From positions 1-60,732 of the forward strand of contig NZ_JADEWO010000041.1 in the NCBI RefSeq assembly GCF_015207605.1: a DNA stretch of 60,732 nt, read 5' to 3'. This document shows positions 27,765 through 36,527 of the stretch, piece by piece (position 1 is the first letter of the stretch; each line of letters starts with the position of its first letter). This stretch comes from Oculatella sp. LEGE 06141. Its GTDB lineage: Bacteria > Cyanobacteriota > Cyanobacteriia > Elainellales > Elainellaceae. The position numbers and the translations under genes were made by a program. A model generated the notes under the pieces. That model ran no database searches, had not been told where the DNA came from, and worked only from the letters and a program-made list of their open reading frames with translations.

Positions 27765-30743
27765 ATGCAGCCTGGTATTTCACATCAAGCCACTGCAAGT
27801 TGCCATGTCGGAAATGCAATGAGCCACAGCCGAATTCGTTCCTGGCATTATCTGGTGATCGTCGGGGCGATCGCAGTGGCTTACATGGTGAGTGCCCAGG
27901 TGGCATTTTCTGTGCTGGAGTTGAGTGTTGAAGCCTCCCCAGTATGGCCGCCAGCAGGCATTGCCTTAGCCGCTGTTTTACTGTTTGGGCGACGTACCTG
28001 GGCAGGTGTGGCAATCGGAGCGCTATGGTTTAACTTATCCCTTGGAGTATCCTTACTGGCTGCCAGCGGCTCTGCATTAGGAGCAACGTTACAAGCATTA
28101 GCAGGCGCTACATTACTGCATCAAATTGGGTTTCAGCGATCCCTGGGGCGGTTGCATGATGCACTGGGGTTTATCGTTTTTGGCAGCATGGCAACGGCGT
28201 TCGTCAATGCCACCATTAGCACGGGGTCAGGTCTGGTTCTAGGCTATGTCGATCGCGCCGAGGTCTGGCGTAACTGGAGTATCGTTTGGCTGGGCGACAG
28301 TACTGGGATTCTAGTAATTACGCCGCTTTTACTGACGATAGGTCACTGGTTTTATCAACGTTGGCCTGTGCAGCGGAGAGTAGAAGCAGGGCTTTGGCTG
28401 GCTCTGCTCAGTAGTGCAAGCTGGTTCATCTTTTGCTCAAGCACCAATACGGCGATCGCAGACTATCCACTCGAATATCTGCCGTTTCCGCTGTTGATTT
28501 GGGGAGCGCTGCGATTTGGTCAGTCTGGTGCGTCGCTGGCAAGCTTCATCATCTCTGGTTTCGCCATCTGCGGTGCGGTTAGAGACCACGGCCCTTTTGT
28601 GAGAGCCGCCACTGGCGAACAGGCGATCGTGTTGATGCAAGCCTTCATGAGCGTTGTCACTATCACCGGGCTGGTGCTGGCGACCGCAGTTGCCGAACAG
28701 CAACGAACCGAAGATTTACTCCGTCGCAGTGAAGCGAGTTTAGCAAACGCCCAACAAATTGCCCGACTGGGAAACTGGGATTTTGATTTTGTCCAGCAGC
28801 AGTGGTCTTGGTCTGACGAGCTATATCGTCTGTTGGGGTTTGAACCACACAGTGTTTTGCCCGGTCAGGACGTTTTTTTGCAGGTCGTACATCCTAGCGA
28901 TCGCGAGCATGTACGGCAAGCGATGGATAGCGCACTCCAACATCGGAAACCTTACACTATTGATTATCGGATTGTGCTACCAGACGGCTCTGAACGAATT
29001 GTGGGAGAACAGGTGGCAATTTGGGCCACCGGAATTACAGGGACGGTTCAGGATATTACCGCTCAAAAACAGGCAGAAGCCGCTCTAAGCGATTCTCAGG
29101 AAAAGTTTTCCAAGGCATTTTGCTCTAGCCCTGACTCTATTACTATCAGTACTCTGGCCGATGGACGATATCTTGATGTCAATGAAACCTTTTTGCAAAC
29201 GACCGGATATGAACGCGATCAAGTCATTGGCCGGACATCGCAGGAACTAAAGGTTTGGGCCAGTTATGTCGATCGCACCCAGCTTACCCAGCTAGTGCAG
29301 CACGGTGGTGTTCATAATCAGGAATTTGAATTTTGCCGCAAATCGGGAGAATTGGGGGTAGCACTGGTTTCAGCCGAAATCATTCAACTGGGAGGAGAAC
29401 CCTGCCTGCTTTGCGTCACTCGCGATATTACCGAACGTAAGCGGGTCGAAGAACGGATGCGGTTGACGGCAGAACGCGATCGCCTGCTGGGAGAAATTGC
29501 GCTACGCATTCGTCGTTCGCTGAACCTGGACGACATCTTGAACACGGCTGTAGCCGAAGTTCGGCAGTTTCTCCGCGCCGATCGCGTTTTCATCAGTCGA
29601 TACGACGAGAATGGCATCGGTGAAGTGATTGCCGAATCGGTGGCGGCTGGTTTTACGCCTGCCCTGGGATGGACAACGGATGCAGAAACATACCAGGAAG
29701 TCGAATCGGCCTTTCAACGCGATCGCCTTTGTGTGGTTCACGATACCAGTCAGGTGCAACGAACCCCGTTCCTAGACGAGTACTACACTCGCTTTGAGAT
29801 CAAAGCAGGGATAGGGGTGCCCATTGTTTTGAACCACCGCTTTTTTGGGGTCATGGTTGCTAATCAGTGTTCTGATGCCCGTTACTGGCACCCCCTGGAA
29901 ATTGATTTGTTAGAGCAACTTGCAACCCAGATGGCGATCGCCATTCAGCAGGGGCAGCTTTATCAACAGGTTCAAACGCTGAATGCCAACCTGGAGCAGC
30001 AGGTTTTTGACCGAACCGAACAGTTGCAACAGAAGATGCAGGAGTTGCAAGAGCTGAATCAGTTGAAGGAAGTTTTCTTACATGCTGTCTGTCACGACCT
30101 GCGGACAACGGTAATGGGAACCTTGCTGGTGTTGCGAAACTTGCACAGCCAGCCTGGTGAAACCGTATTAATTTGCCGCTCCATGCTGGAGCGTATGATT
30201 CACTGCGGTGAGTTTCAGCTTAGCAAGCTCAACTCATTACTAGAAGCCTATGTCAGCAAAACTCAGGGAATCATTCTTGAGCCGGAACGCGTGCCCCTAA
30301 CGGCACTGGTTCATGATGTTGTCACAGAGTTGGAGCCGCTCTTAACGCAAAACCGGACGCAGCTCATCAACCAACTTACCGCTGGCTTACCGCCAGTATT
30401 AGCTGATGTAGTACAGCTCCGCCGCGTTTTCAACCACCTGTTAACCAATGCCATTAAACATAACCCCCCCGGTGTAGAAATTACCTTAACCGCAACGGTT
30501 GAAGCTAACCTGCTGCGGTGTACCGTCTCTGATAATGGGGTGGGAATTAGCGACGAAAAGTGCAAACACCTGTTTGAGCTGCGCCTCGGTAGCCCCCAAG
30601 AACGACAGCTCACTGGAATTAGCCTGGGGCTTTACCTTTGCCAGCAAATCATTCGTGCCCACGGGGGTGAAATCGATGTCAAGAGCCAGCCCGGAGTGGG
30701 ATCAAGCTTTTGGTTTACGATGCCATTAGCCCCTGGCCTATAG
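27765..30743 (+). CDS. MASE1-PAS-PAS-GAF sensor histidine kinase
   Basis: The start is uncertain: GTG 27708, ATG 27765 and ATG 27819 are all in frame. I use 27765, giving 992 residues. The first ~320 residues form a MASE1-type membrane sensor with many hydrophobic helices, including ASPVWPPAGIALAAVLLFG and WLGDSTGILVITPLLL. Two PAS domains follow (LGNWDFDF..., FSKAFCSSPDSITI...), then a GAF domain of the phytochrome-related type without an obvious bilin cysteine. The kinase core has the H-box HAVCHDLRTT with the phospho-accepting His near residue 777, the N-box NHLLTNAIKHNPPG, and G-boxes DNGVGIS and GISLGLYLC. No response regulator is adjacent, so the partner is unknown. An inverted-repeat element begins 17 bases after its stop. 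Confidence 0.92.
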   Translation: MQPGISHQATASCHVGNAMSHSRIRSWHYLVIVGAIAVAYMVSAQVAFSVLELSVEASPVWPPAGIALAAVLLFGRRTWAGVAIGALWFNLSLGVSLLAASGSALGATLQALAGATLLHQIGFQRSLGRLHDALGFIVFGSMATAFVNATISTGSGLVLGYVDRAEVWRNWSIVWLGDSTGILVITPLLLTIGHWFYQRWPVQRRVEAGLWLALLSSASWFIFCSSTNTAIADYPLEYLPFPLLIWGALRFGQSGASLASFIISGFAICGAVRDHGPFVRAATGEQAIVLMQAFMSVVTITGLVLATAVAEQQRTEDLLRRSEASLANAQQIARLGNWDFDFVQQQWSWSDELYRLLGFEPHSVLPGQDVFLQVVHPSDREHVRQAMDSALQHRKPYTIDYRIVLPDGSERIVGEQVAIWATGITGTVQDITAQKQAEAALSDSQEKFSKAFCSSPDSITISTLADGRYLDVNETFLQTTGYERDQVIGRTSQELKVWASYVDRTQLTQLVQHGGVHNQEFEFCRKSGELGVALVSAEIIQLGGEPCLLCVTRDITERKRVEERMRLTAERDRLLGEIALRIRRSLNLDDILNTAVAEVRQFLRADRVFISRYDENGIGEVIAESVAAGFTPALGWTTDAETYQEVESAFQRDRLCVVHDTSQVQRTPFLDEYYTRFEIKAGIGVPIVLNHRFFGVMVANQCSDARYWHPLEIDLLEQLATQMAIAIQQGQLYQQVQTLNANLEQQVFDRTEQLQQKMQELQELNQLKEVFLHAVCHDLRTTVMGTLLVLRNLHSQPGETVLICRSMLERMIHCGEFQLSKLNSLLEAYVSKTQGIILEPERVPLTALVHDVVTELEPLLTQNRTQLINQLTAGLPPVLADVVQLRRVFNHLLTNAIKHNPPGVEITLTATVEANLLRCTVSDNGVGISDEKCKHLFELRLGSPQERQLTGISLGLYLCQQIIRAHGGEIDVKSQPGVGSSFWFTMPLAPGL

Positions 30744-30759
30744 CTCTGTTTTCTGCTAG

Positions 30760-30897
30760 AGGATGTTTGAAACGTATCAAATGTCTCCTGGAAGGGCGTA
30801 GCATCCGGGCAATACCTCTGGGTCTATTTCAAGAATTATCTGCCGAATGCTACGCCCCTACGGTGTCGGGCTACAAATTAGACGTTTAAAACATCCT
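30760..30897. repeat. MITE-like inverted-repeat element, copy 1
   Basis: The 138-bp element has 16-bp ends (30760-30775 and 30882-30897) that are inverted copies with one mismatch (AGGATGTTTGAAACGT). Inner arms GGGCGTAGCATCCGG (30794-30808) and CCGAATGCTACGCCC (30843-30857) also pair. Its right end abuts the TAA of the ABC ATPase gene. Related to the copy at 33479-33600 in opposite orientation. Confidence 0.75.
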
Positions 30898-31620
30898 TTA
30901 CAACATCTTGTCTAGAAACTGACGAGCGCGATCGCTCTTGGGGTTGGTAAAAAACTCACTGGGTGGTGCATCTTCCACCAGTCGCCCCTCATCCAGAAAC
31001 AGAATGCGGTTTGCGACCTCGCGCGCAAAGCCCATTTCGTGCGTCACGATCGCCATTGTGATTCCAGTCTTAGCCAATGCCCGAATCACTTCTAACACTT
31101 CCTTGACCATTTCTGGATCAAGGGCAGAGGTTGGCTCGTCAAACAGCATGACTTCCGGTTCCATTGCCAGCGAACGAGCGATCGCCACCCGCTGCTTCTG
31201 GCCGCCAGAAAGCCGGGACGGATAAACATGCGCTTTTTCGGCTAGTCCCACTCGTGCCAATAGATCAAGACCCGCCTGCCGAGCCGTCTGCTTATCAATC
31301 TTTTTGACTTTCATCGGAGCATAGGTCACGTTCTCCAGGGCTGTCATGTGGGGAAACAAATAGAAATGTTGGAACACCATCCCAACGTTTTGCCGCACCC
31401 GCATGATGTCCGTTTTGGGGTGGGTAATATCCGCCTCATCAATGTAAACCCGGCCACGGGTCGGCGTTTCCAACAGGTTGATGCACCGCAACAGCGTTGA
31501 CTTTCCTGAGCCAGAGGGGCCAATGATAGCAACGATTTCTCCACGCTTGATGCCTGTGGAGATATCTTTCAATACGTCAAGTTTGCCAAACGACTTACAG
31601 AGAGATTCAACTTTAATCAC
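30898..31620 (-). CDS. polar amino-acid ABC transporter, ATP-binding subunit
   Basis: 240 residues, a cytoplasmic ATPase that energises uptake. It shows Walker A GPSGSGKST near residue 34, the Q-loop in NVGMVFQHFYLFPH, signature LSGGQKQR, Walker B VMLFDEPTSALDPE and the H-loop in AIVTHEMGFA. These match the GlnQ/HisP/ArtP subfamily. It starts at a GTG (31620) that overlaps the permease stop by 8 bases, so translation is probably coupled. Which amino acid is carried cannot be told from sequence. Confidence 0.93.
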   Translation of the reverse strand: MIKVESLCKSFGKLDVLKDISTGIKRGEIVAIIGPSGSGKSTLLRCINLLETPTRGRVYIDEADITHPKTDIMRVRQNVGMVFQHFYLFPHMTALENVTYAPMKVKKIDKQTARQAGLDLLARVGLAEKAHVYPSRLSGGQKQRVAIARSLAMEPEVMLFDEPTSALDPEMVKEVLEVIRALAKTGITMAIVTHEMGFAREVANRILFLDEGRLVEDAPPSEFFTNPKSDRARQFLDKML

Positions 31621-32272
31621 TGAGCCGCATTCTCCGTTCTAAGGACTGCGCCGCATACGTCAACACCATCACCATTGCATAATAGATCGCTCCTACAAAC
31701 AGGAGCGGTTCAAAATAGATAAACTTTTCAGCCGCCACAATGCTGGCGCGACGCAACAAATCTGCTGCGCCAATGGTTGAAACCAGCGCTGAATCTTTGA
31801 GCAGCGCAATACTTTCGTTCACTAAGGCAGGCAGAATGTTTTTGAACGCCTGGGGTAGAATAACGTCCCACATCGTCAGCTTGTAAGACACACCGAGTGA
31901 GGTAGCCGCTTCCCATTGGCCGCGATCGACCGCCAAGATTCCAGCTCGAATGGTTTCTGAAATATAAGCGGCTGAGTTAAGCGTAAACGTTAGCACCCCG
32001 GCTTCTAGCGCTGAGATGGTATAGCCTGTTAACTGCGGTGTGGCAAAGTAAACGAGCGCCAGTTGCAAAATTAATGGAGTACCCCGAAAAACAGAAGTAT
32101 AGGCCACTCCAAACGCATAAAGTGGCTTAATGTTGGAGATCTTGAATAAGGATAGAATCGTGCCCCAAATGAAACCGCCAAGGGCAGACAAAAGCGTGAA
32201 CTGTAACGTTACTAATATCCCTTGCAAGATATAAGGAAGGGATGGCAAAATCTGCGCGAAATTAAGATTCAT
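31613..32272 (-). CDS. polar amino-acid ABC transporter, permease subunit
   Basis: 219 residues from the ATG at 32272 (a TTG at 32287 is the alternative). It is a hydrophobic inner-membrane protein of the HisMQ/GlnP type. The GTPLILQLALVYFA block and the EAA loop (EAATSLGVSYKLTMWDVILPQA), where the ATPase docks, are clear. Five transmembrane helices are likely. Only one permease gene is present, so it should act as a homodimer. It follows the binding-protein gene after a 197-base gap that contains the inverted-repeat element at 32321-32423. Confidence 0.93.
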   Translation of the reverse strand: MNLNFAQILPSLPYILQGILVTLQFTLLSALGGFIWGTILSLFKISNIKPLYAFGVAYTSVFRGTPLILQLALVYFATPQLTGYTISALEAGVLTFTLNSAAYISETIRAGILAVDRGQWEAATSLGVSYKLTMWDVILPQAFKNILPALVNESIALLKDSALVSTIGAADLLRRASIVAAEKFIYFEPLLFVGAIYYAMVMVLTYAAQSLERRMRLSD

Positions 32273-32320
32273 TCCTACGCTCAACAACGCCTAGAAACAG
32301 AGTTAAATAAGTTATTAAGC

Positions 32321-32423
32321 GATGTAGGGTGCTGTTAATGTGCTGTAACTCACCGTTTGAACTTCATCACCGATTGGACTGACGATTTGGTAGATGATTT
32401 GGTGGATAACAGCACCCTACATC
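32321..32423. repeat. MITE-like element with perfect 17-bp terminal inverted repeats
   Basis: GATGTAGGGTGCTGTTA (32321-32337) is repeated as its exact reverse complement at 32407-32423, bounding 103 bp. It sits inside the ABC operon between binding-protein and permease genes. In the transcript it would form a long hairpin. No transposase frame is present. Confidence 0.8.
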
Positions 32424-32469
32424 ACGAACATGATGGGCCAGGCAGAATAATGATATCAACGGGTGTGAA

Positions 32470-33276
32470 CTATTCGTCGCCAAACCATTGAGTCACCAAT
32501 TCTTCAACCTTGCCGCTACTTTTCATCTCTTGCAGCACGGTATTGAATTCACTGACAAGCGGTGATCCCTTAGGAAAGGCGATCGCCGAACCCGATTCTC
32601 CCGCATTTGGAATAGGATTGAACTCCAGATCTGGGTTGGATTCTACATATCCCTTGGCAACCGTGTCTTCTACGATCGCCGCATCAATGCGTCCCGCTTT
32701 AATTTCTTGAATAATTTCGTTGATGCGGTTCAGGGGAACAACATTGGCTCCCTCAATCTCTTTTGCTTCACCTTCTTGAATGCTACCCAGTTGCACCCCC
32801 ACTTGCTTGCCCGACAGACTTTCGGTCGTTGTCAAGTTACTACCCTGCTGGGCAACGATGGTATTTTTCGCCTCAAAGTAAATCTCTGAGAAATCGGCGT
32901 TTTGCTTGCGTTCTTCCGTCGGAGTCATCCCGGCCATCACAAAATCAGCCCGACCCGCTTGCAAGGCTGGAATTAAACCATTGAAGTCTACATTATTAAT
33001 TTGTAGCTCGTAGCCCAGTTGTTCGGTGATGTATTTGGCAATATCTACATCAAACCCAACAATTTCTTCGCTACCACTGGCCGTTTCAATAAATTCGTAG
33101 GGAGGGTAGTCTGCCGAGGTTGCCATTACCAGCGTTTGACTACCGCTGCCCCCTGCGCCAGGAGAAGCCTCTGGAGAACCAGCCGTATCAGGTGATTGGC
33201 TGTTACAGGCAGTCATAACAAATAGGGTTAAGACTGCACTCAAAAGAACTGTGAATAAAAATTTGAGTTGTTTCAT
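32470..33276 (-). CDS. polar amino-acid ABC transporter, substrate-binding lipoprotein
   Basis: 268 residues. The signal peptide ends in the lipobox VMTAC, so the mature protein is lipid-anchored in the periplasm. After a Ser/Gly/Pro linker comes the type 3 solute-binding fold: VMATSADYPPYEFIE, GFDVDIAKYI, FNGLIPALQAGRADFVMAGMTPTEERKQNADFSEIYF and IDAAIVEDTVA. The TPTEER block contacts ligand in this family. Relatives bind glutamine, arginine, histidine or acidic amino acids; I cannot choose among them. First gene of the operon, with a 7-bp dyad (33331-33350) in its upstream region. Confidence 0.93.
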   Translation of the reverse strand: MKQLKFLFTVLLSAVLTLFVMTACNSQSPDTAGSPEASPGAGGSGSQTLVMATSADYPPYEFIETASGSEEIVGFDVDIAKYITEQLGYELQINNVDFNGLIPALQAGRADFVMAGMTPTEERKQNADFSEIYFEAKNTIVAQQGSNLTTTESLSGKQVGVQLGSIQEGEAKEIEGANVVPLNRINEIIQEIKAGRIDAAIVEDTVAKGYVESNPDLEFNPIPNAGESGSAIAFPKGSPLVSEFNTVLQEMKSSGKVEELVTQWFGDE

Positions 33277-33842
33277 TTCTGCTGTTTGCTTCGATCTCTA
33301 AATGGTCGCTTAAAACTGGTCTTCATTTTTAGCGTGATTCCTTTCACGCTCAAACCCCAAAAAAGGTTGGAGGCAAGCCAAACTTTGCCTTATTTTGTAG
33401 GATGATTGTTCTCGCAACTTCATGCAATGGTATGACTTAATAGTAGATTCTATCTGGGTTTCTTGACGCAGCTTTAAGAGGAAGTTTTGAAGGTCTGATT
33501 TGCAGCCCGATACCCATAGGGGCGTAGCATTCGGGCAATACTTTTGGGTGTATTGCAAGGGCTATTTGCCGAATGCTATGCCCTTACAGGATGTTTCAAA
33601 GGATATCAGATGCTTTAACAGTATCAAATGTGCTGCATTCACCCCTCAAATGCCCCAAAGTGGGGGGCTTAGCGCCTGCGGTAAGCCAGGAAAGGGGGCA
33701 ATTCGTAGGACAATCCGCACATTTAACCCATCCCCTTACAGGAGATATTTGCTGCTTAATTGTGTTGATTCAATGTCATTGAGACGGCGTGATGATGATT
33801 CGTTGTATCCTGTATGGATCGCACAGGATCTTGCTAGCGCAA
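33277..33842. other. intergenic region upstream of the ABC transporter
   Basis: 566 bases. The dyad AGCGTGA/TCACGCT (33331-33350) lies about 55 bases upstream of the binding-protein gene. The second MITE-like copy lies at 33479-33600. A 24-base stretch around 33620-33643 is nearly repeated at 51421-51445. No gene is supported. Confidence 0.5.
33479..33600. repeat. MITE-like inverted-repeat element, copy 2
   Basis: Core arms GGGGCGTAGCATTCGGGCAA (33519-33538) and TTGCCGAATGCTATGCCC (33566-33583) are inverted repeats. The left flank from 33479 aligns with the reverse complement of the right flank of copy 1 (30760-30897), so it is the same family in opposite orientation. The right boundary is uncertain. 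Confidence 0.68.
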
Positions 33843-34769
33843 TCACAATCTTGCCAAACGGGTAGTGAGTAGATCATAAAAACCGTTAGCGTCCACAGTC
33901 TGGATTACATTTGCATTGGGAGGGCGATCGCCCCTGCGCCAAGCATCAACCACTGTACGCCCCATCGTCAGTTCGCTTCCTGTTTCCACTTCAACAAAGA
34001 CGGGGTGTCCCGTAAACAGGTCAGGCTGCAACAGATACGCAATGACACACGGATCGTGCAATGGACTGCCTGCCATGCCTCGTTCTACTTCCTGCGTACC
34101 GTAGCGTGACAGCAAATCGGCGGCAACCTGGCTCACCGGAGTGGCGATCGCCCGAATTCGCTCTCGCCGTGCGGCAGTGGTCAACACCTGGTGCGTCACG
34201 TTTAGGCCAATCATGGTGATCTGGATGCCGCTTGTAAACACCACATGGGCGGCATGGGGATCAACATAGATATTAAATTCGGCAGATGGGGTAACGTTAC
34301 CTTCTGTGGTTGATCCACCCATCAGCACCAGTTTGGAAATTTTGGCCGCGATGCGGGGTTCTTTGATCAGGGCGATCGCAATATTGGTCAACGGCCCCAG
34401 CGTCGCCAGAATAATATCCCCGGCGGAATTCATCAGCGTTTCAATGAGAAAATCAACCCCGTGCTGAGGCTGAAGCGGCATTGTTGGTTCTGGTAACTCC
34501 ACTCCTTCTAACCCAGTTTTGCCGTGAATATCTTCTGCCGTAGTTAGCGATCGCATGATAGGCCGAGGACAGCCCGCATAAACTGGAACGGTTGTCTGTC
34601 CAGCTAGTTCACAGATTCGTCGTGCATTCGCCTGGGTTAGCGTGAGTGGAACATTGCCTGCCACCGTCGTGATACCCAGTACCTTAAGGTCTGGGGAAGC
34701 AAATGCTAGCAAAAGGGCGATCGCGTCGTCCACACCTGGATCGCAGTCGATAATAATGGATTGGGTCAT
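33843..34769 (-). CDS. inosine-uridine-type nucleoside hydrolase
   Basis: 308 residues. The N-terminal DCDPGVDDA at residues 8-16 is the calcium-binding signature of nucleoside N-ribohydrolases, which cleave ribonucleosides to base and ribose. Other conserved blocks are LGPLTNIAIAL, the SAEFNIYVDPHAA segment, and HDPCVIAYLL near residue 240 with a catalytic-region His. The family acts in purine/pyrimidine salvage in the cytoplasm. Substrate preference (pyrimidine or purine, or a cytokinin-like riboside) cannot be read from this. It is monocistronic. Confidence 0.93.
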   Translation of the reverse strand: MTQSIIIDCDPGVDDAIALLLAFASPDLKVLGITTVAGNVPLTLTQANARRICELAGQTTVPVYAGCPRPIMRSLTTAEDIHGKTGLEGVELPEPTMPLQPQHGVDFLIETLMNSAGDIILATLGPLTNIAIALIKEPRIAAKISKLVLMGGSTTEGNVTPSAEFNIYVDPHAAHVVFTSGIQITMIGLNVTHQVLTTAARRERIRAIATPVSQVAADLLSRYGTQEVERGMAGSPLHDPCVIAYLLQPDLFTGHPVFVEVETGSELTMGRTVVDAWRRGDRPPNANVIQTVDANGFYDLLTTRLARL

Positions 34770-35073
34770 GATGATATTAAGGGGTTAACTGCGGTCAGTG
34801 GTTGATGGGTGAACTAAAGCCACTCCTATCTCAAAATACTTCTCAAAATACGGGCTTCTTACAGCAGTTCTCAATCGAGTCAGCCACAGTCTCGCCAAGA
34901 TGGGCGTGGGGTGTAGGGTTTGGAGTGTGGTGAATGCAAATGAAAATGGCTGCAAAATACTGATTGTAGATACACGCTTCGCGGCTGGTACGGCTTTCTC
35001 CAGTGGCTTTCACACTCCTGAAAATCTAAGCTAGCGTAGGAACTAGAACCCAGCTTGAGTGGTGATTACTGTG
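34770..35073. other. divergent intergenic region, nucleoside hydrolase / SLH lipoprotein
   Basis: About 300 bases that should hold two divergent promoters. I see no dyad or box strong enough to report. Confidence 0.3.
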
Positions 35074-36522
35074 ATGTCTCCGAAGCGATCGATTGCTTTA
35101 ACTGGTCTTGCTATAACGTTGCTATTGCCCTTGGGTGCCTGTGCGAATGCCCGTTGGTCAGAGTCGTTACAGCGATCGCTGGCGGCAGACCCCCGGCTTC
35201 AGGAAAACCCGGTATCCATTGGTGCTGGCAGTTCCAGTCCTACCAATACTACCGCCGTTACCGATGGTGCAACCCCCTCTCAAACCGCGCAGCTTCCGGC
35301 GAACTTTCCGGCAGAAATTCCTCGCTACCCGAATGCAGAGTTAGTCAACGTTGCACCAGGCTCATCAGACGCTTTCTCTAATGATGAGCAAGAAACTCAA
35401 ACCGAGTGGCTCAGCCCCGACAGTGAAGCTGAAGTGCAGCAGTTCTATCAAGATGCGTTTCGTTCAGACGGTTGGAATCTGCGATCGCCCCAGTCGGATA
35501 CAGCAGCGGCTAATGCAGAGCAACCCGCTGGCAACCTGGTTGCAGAACGAGACGGGCTAAATGTAACAGTGGCGGTCGCCCCTTCTAGCGCAACCGCAGG
35601 GAATTCAGCTCTCCCAGCGCCTCAAACAGAGTTGACCATTTCCTACCGCCTCGGTAGCAGTACGGCGATGTCCGGCACGGCATCTCCAACTGAAACGGCT
35701 CAGTCGGCTCCTCAACCCGGCGATCCAGAGTTTATTGGCCCAGTGCCGCCCGCTAACTGGAGCGCCCAAACCGCCGAAGGCGCAACAGCAAGTGGCGATC
35801 GACCCACGTCAACAGACGCGTTTACCGATCTGGATCAAGCTCCTGAAGAACTGCGGCAGTATGTTGCAGATTTAGCCCAGTTAGGCGTGCTGAGAGTGAC
35901 CGCCGCTAGCAATGGTGATGCCAACAACGCGGCTCTAACATCGCAGTTAAAGCCTAATCAGGAGATTACTCGGCGGGAGTATGCTCGTTGGTTGGTGGCG
36001 GCCAATAACTCAATGTATGGCGATCGCCCTACCCGTAAAATTCGCCTTGCAACCGCTTCGTCCCAGCCCGCGTTTCAGGATGTACCAACCTCTGATCCAG
36101 ACTTTGCTGCCATTCAAGGATTAGCAGAAGCCGGGATCATTCCCAGCTCTTTAGCAGGCGATGCAACGACTGTTACCTTTCGTCCCAATGCGCCATTAAC
36201 GCGCGAAGAACTCATTCTGTGGAAAGTCCCCATTGATACACGCCAAACGTTGCCCAATGCCACCATTGACGCAGTGCAGCAAACCTGGGGCTTTCAAGAT
36301 GCAACCCGCATTGATCCGCGATCGCTGCGGGCGGTCTTAGCCGATTACCAAAACGGCGATCTGTCAAATATCCGCCGTGCCTTCAGCTATACCACCCTGC
36401 TTCAACCCAAGAAACCTGCTACTCGGGCTGAGGCTGCCGCTGTCCTTTGGTATTTTGGGGCCCAGGGAGATGGCATCTCCGCCAACGATGCACTACAAGC
36501 AGAGCAGCAATCTACTCGCTAG
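35074..36522 (+). CDS. SLH-domain lipoprotein
   Basis: 482 residues from the ATG at 35074 (a GTG at 35059 is also in frame). The signal peptide (MSPKRSIALTGLAITLLLPLGAC) ends in the LGAC lipobox, so it is membrane-anchored. A ~100-residue globular segment (PAEIPRYPNAELVNV...VQQFYQDAFRSDGWNL) follows, then a Ser/Thr/Pro/Ala-rich linker. The C-terminal half carries S-layer homology repeats (FTDLDQAPEELRQYVADLAQLGVL..., FQDVPTSDPDFAAIQGLAEAGIIP..., and a third). These normally bind peptidoglycan-linked polymers, so the protein may tether membrane to cell wall. It ends 5 bases before the GDSL esterase start, so the two are probably co-transcribed. Confidence 0.88.
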   Translation: MSPKRSIALTGLAITLLLPLGACANARWSESLQRSLAADPRLQENPVSIGAGSSSPTNTTAVTDGATPSQTAQLPANFPAEIPRYPNAELVNVAPGSSDAFSNDEQETQTEWLSPDSEAEVQQFYQDAFRSDGWNLRSPQSDTAAANAEQPAGNLVAERDGLNVTVAVAPSSATAGNSALPAPQTELTISYRLGSSTAMSGTASPTETAQSAPQPGDPEFIGPVPPANWSAQTAEGATASGDRPTSTDAFTDLDQAPEELRQYVADLAQLGVLRVTAASNGDANNAALTSQLKPNQEITRREYARWLVAANNSMYGDRPTRKIRLATASSQPAFQDVPTSDPDFAAIQGLAEAGIIPSSLAGDATTVTFRPNAPLTREELILWKVPIDTRQTLPNATIDAVQQTWGFQDATRIDPRSLRAVLADYQNGDLSNIRRAFSYTTLLQPKKPATRAEAAAVLWYFGAQGDGISANDALQAEQQSTR

Positions 36523-36527
36523 ACAGC

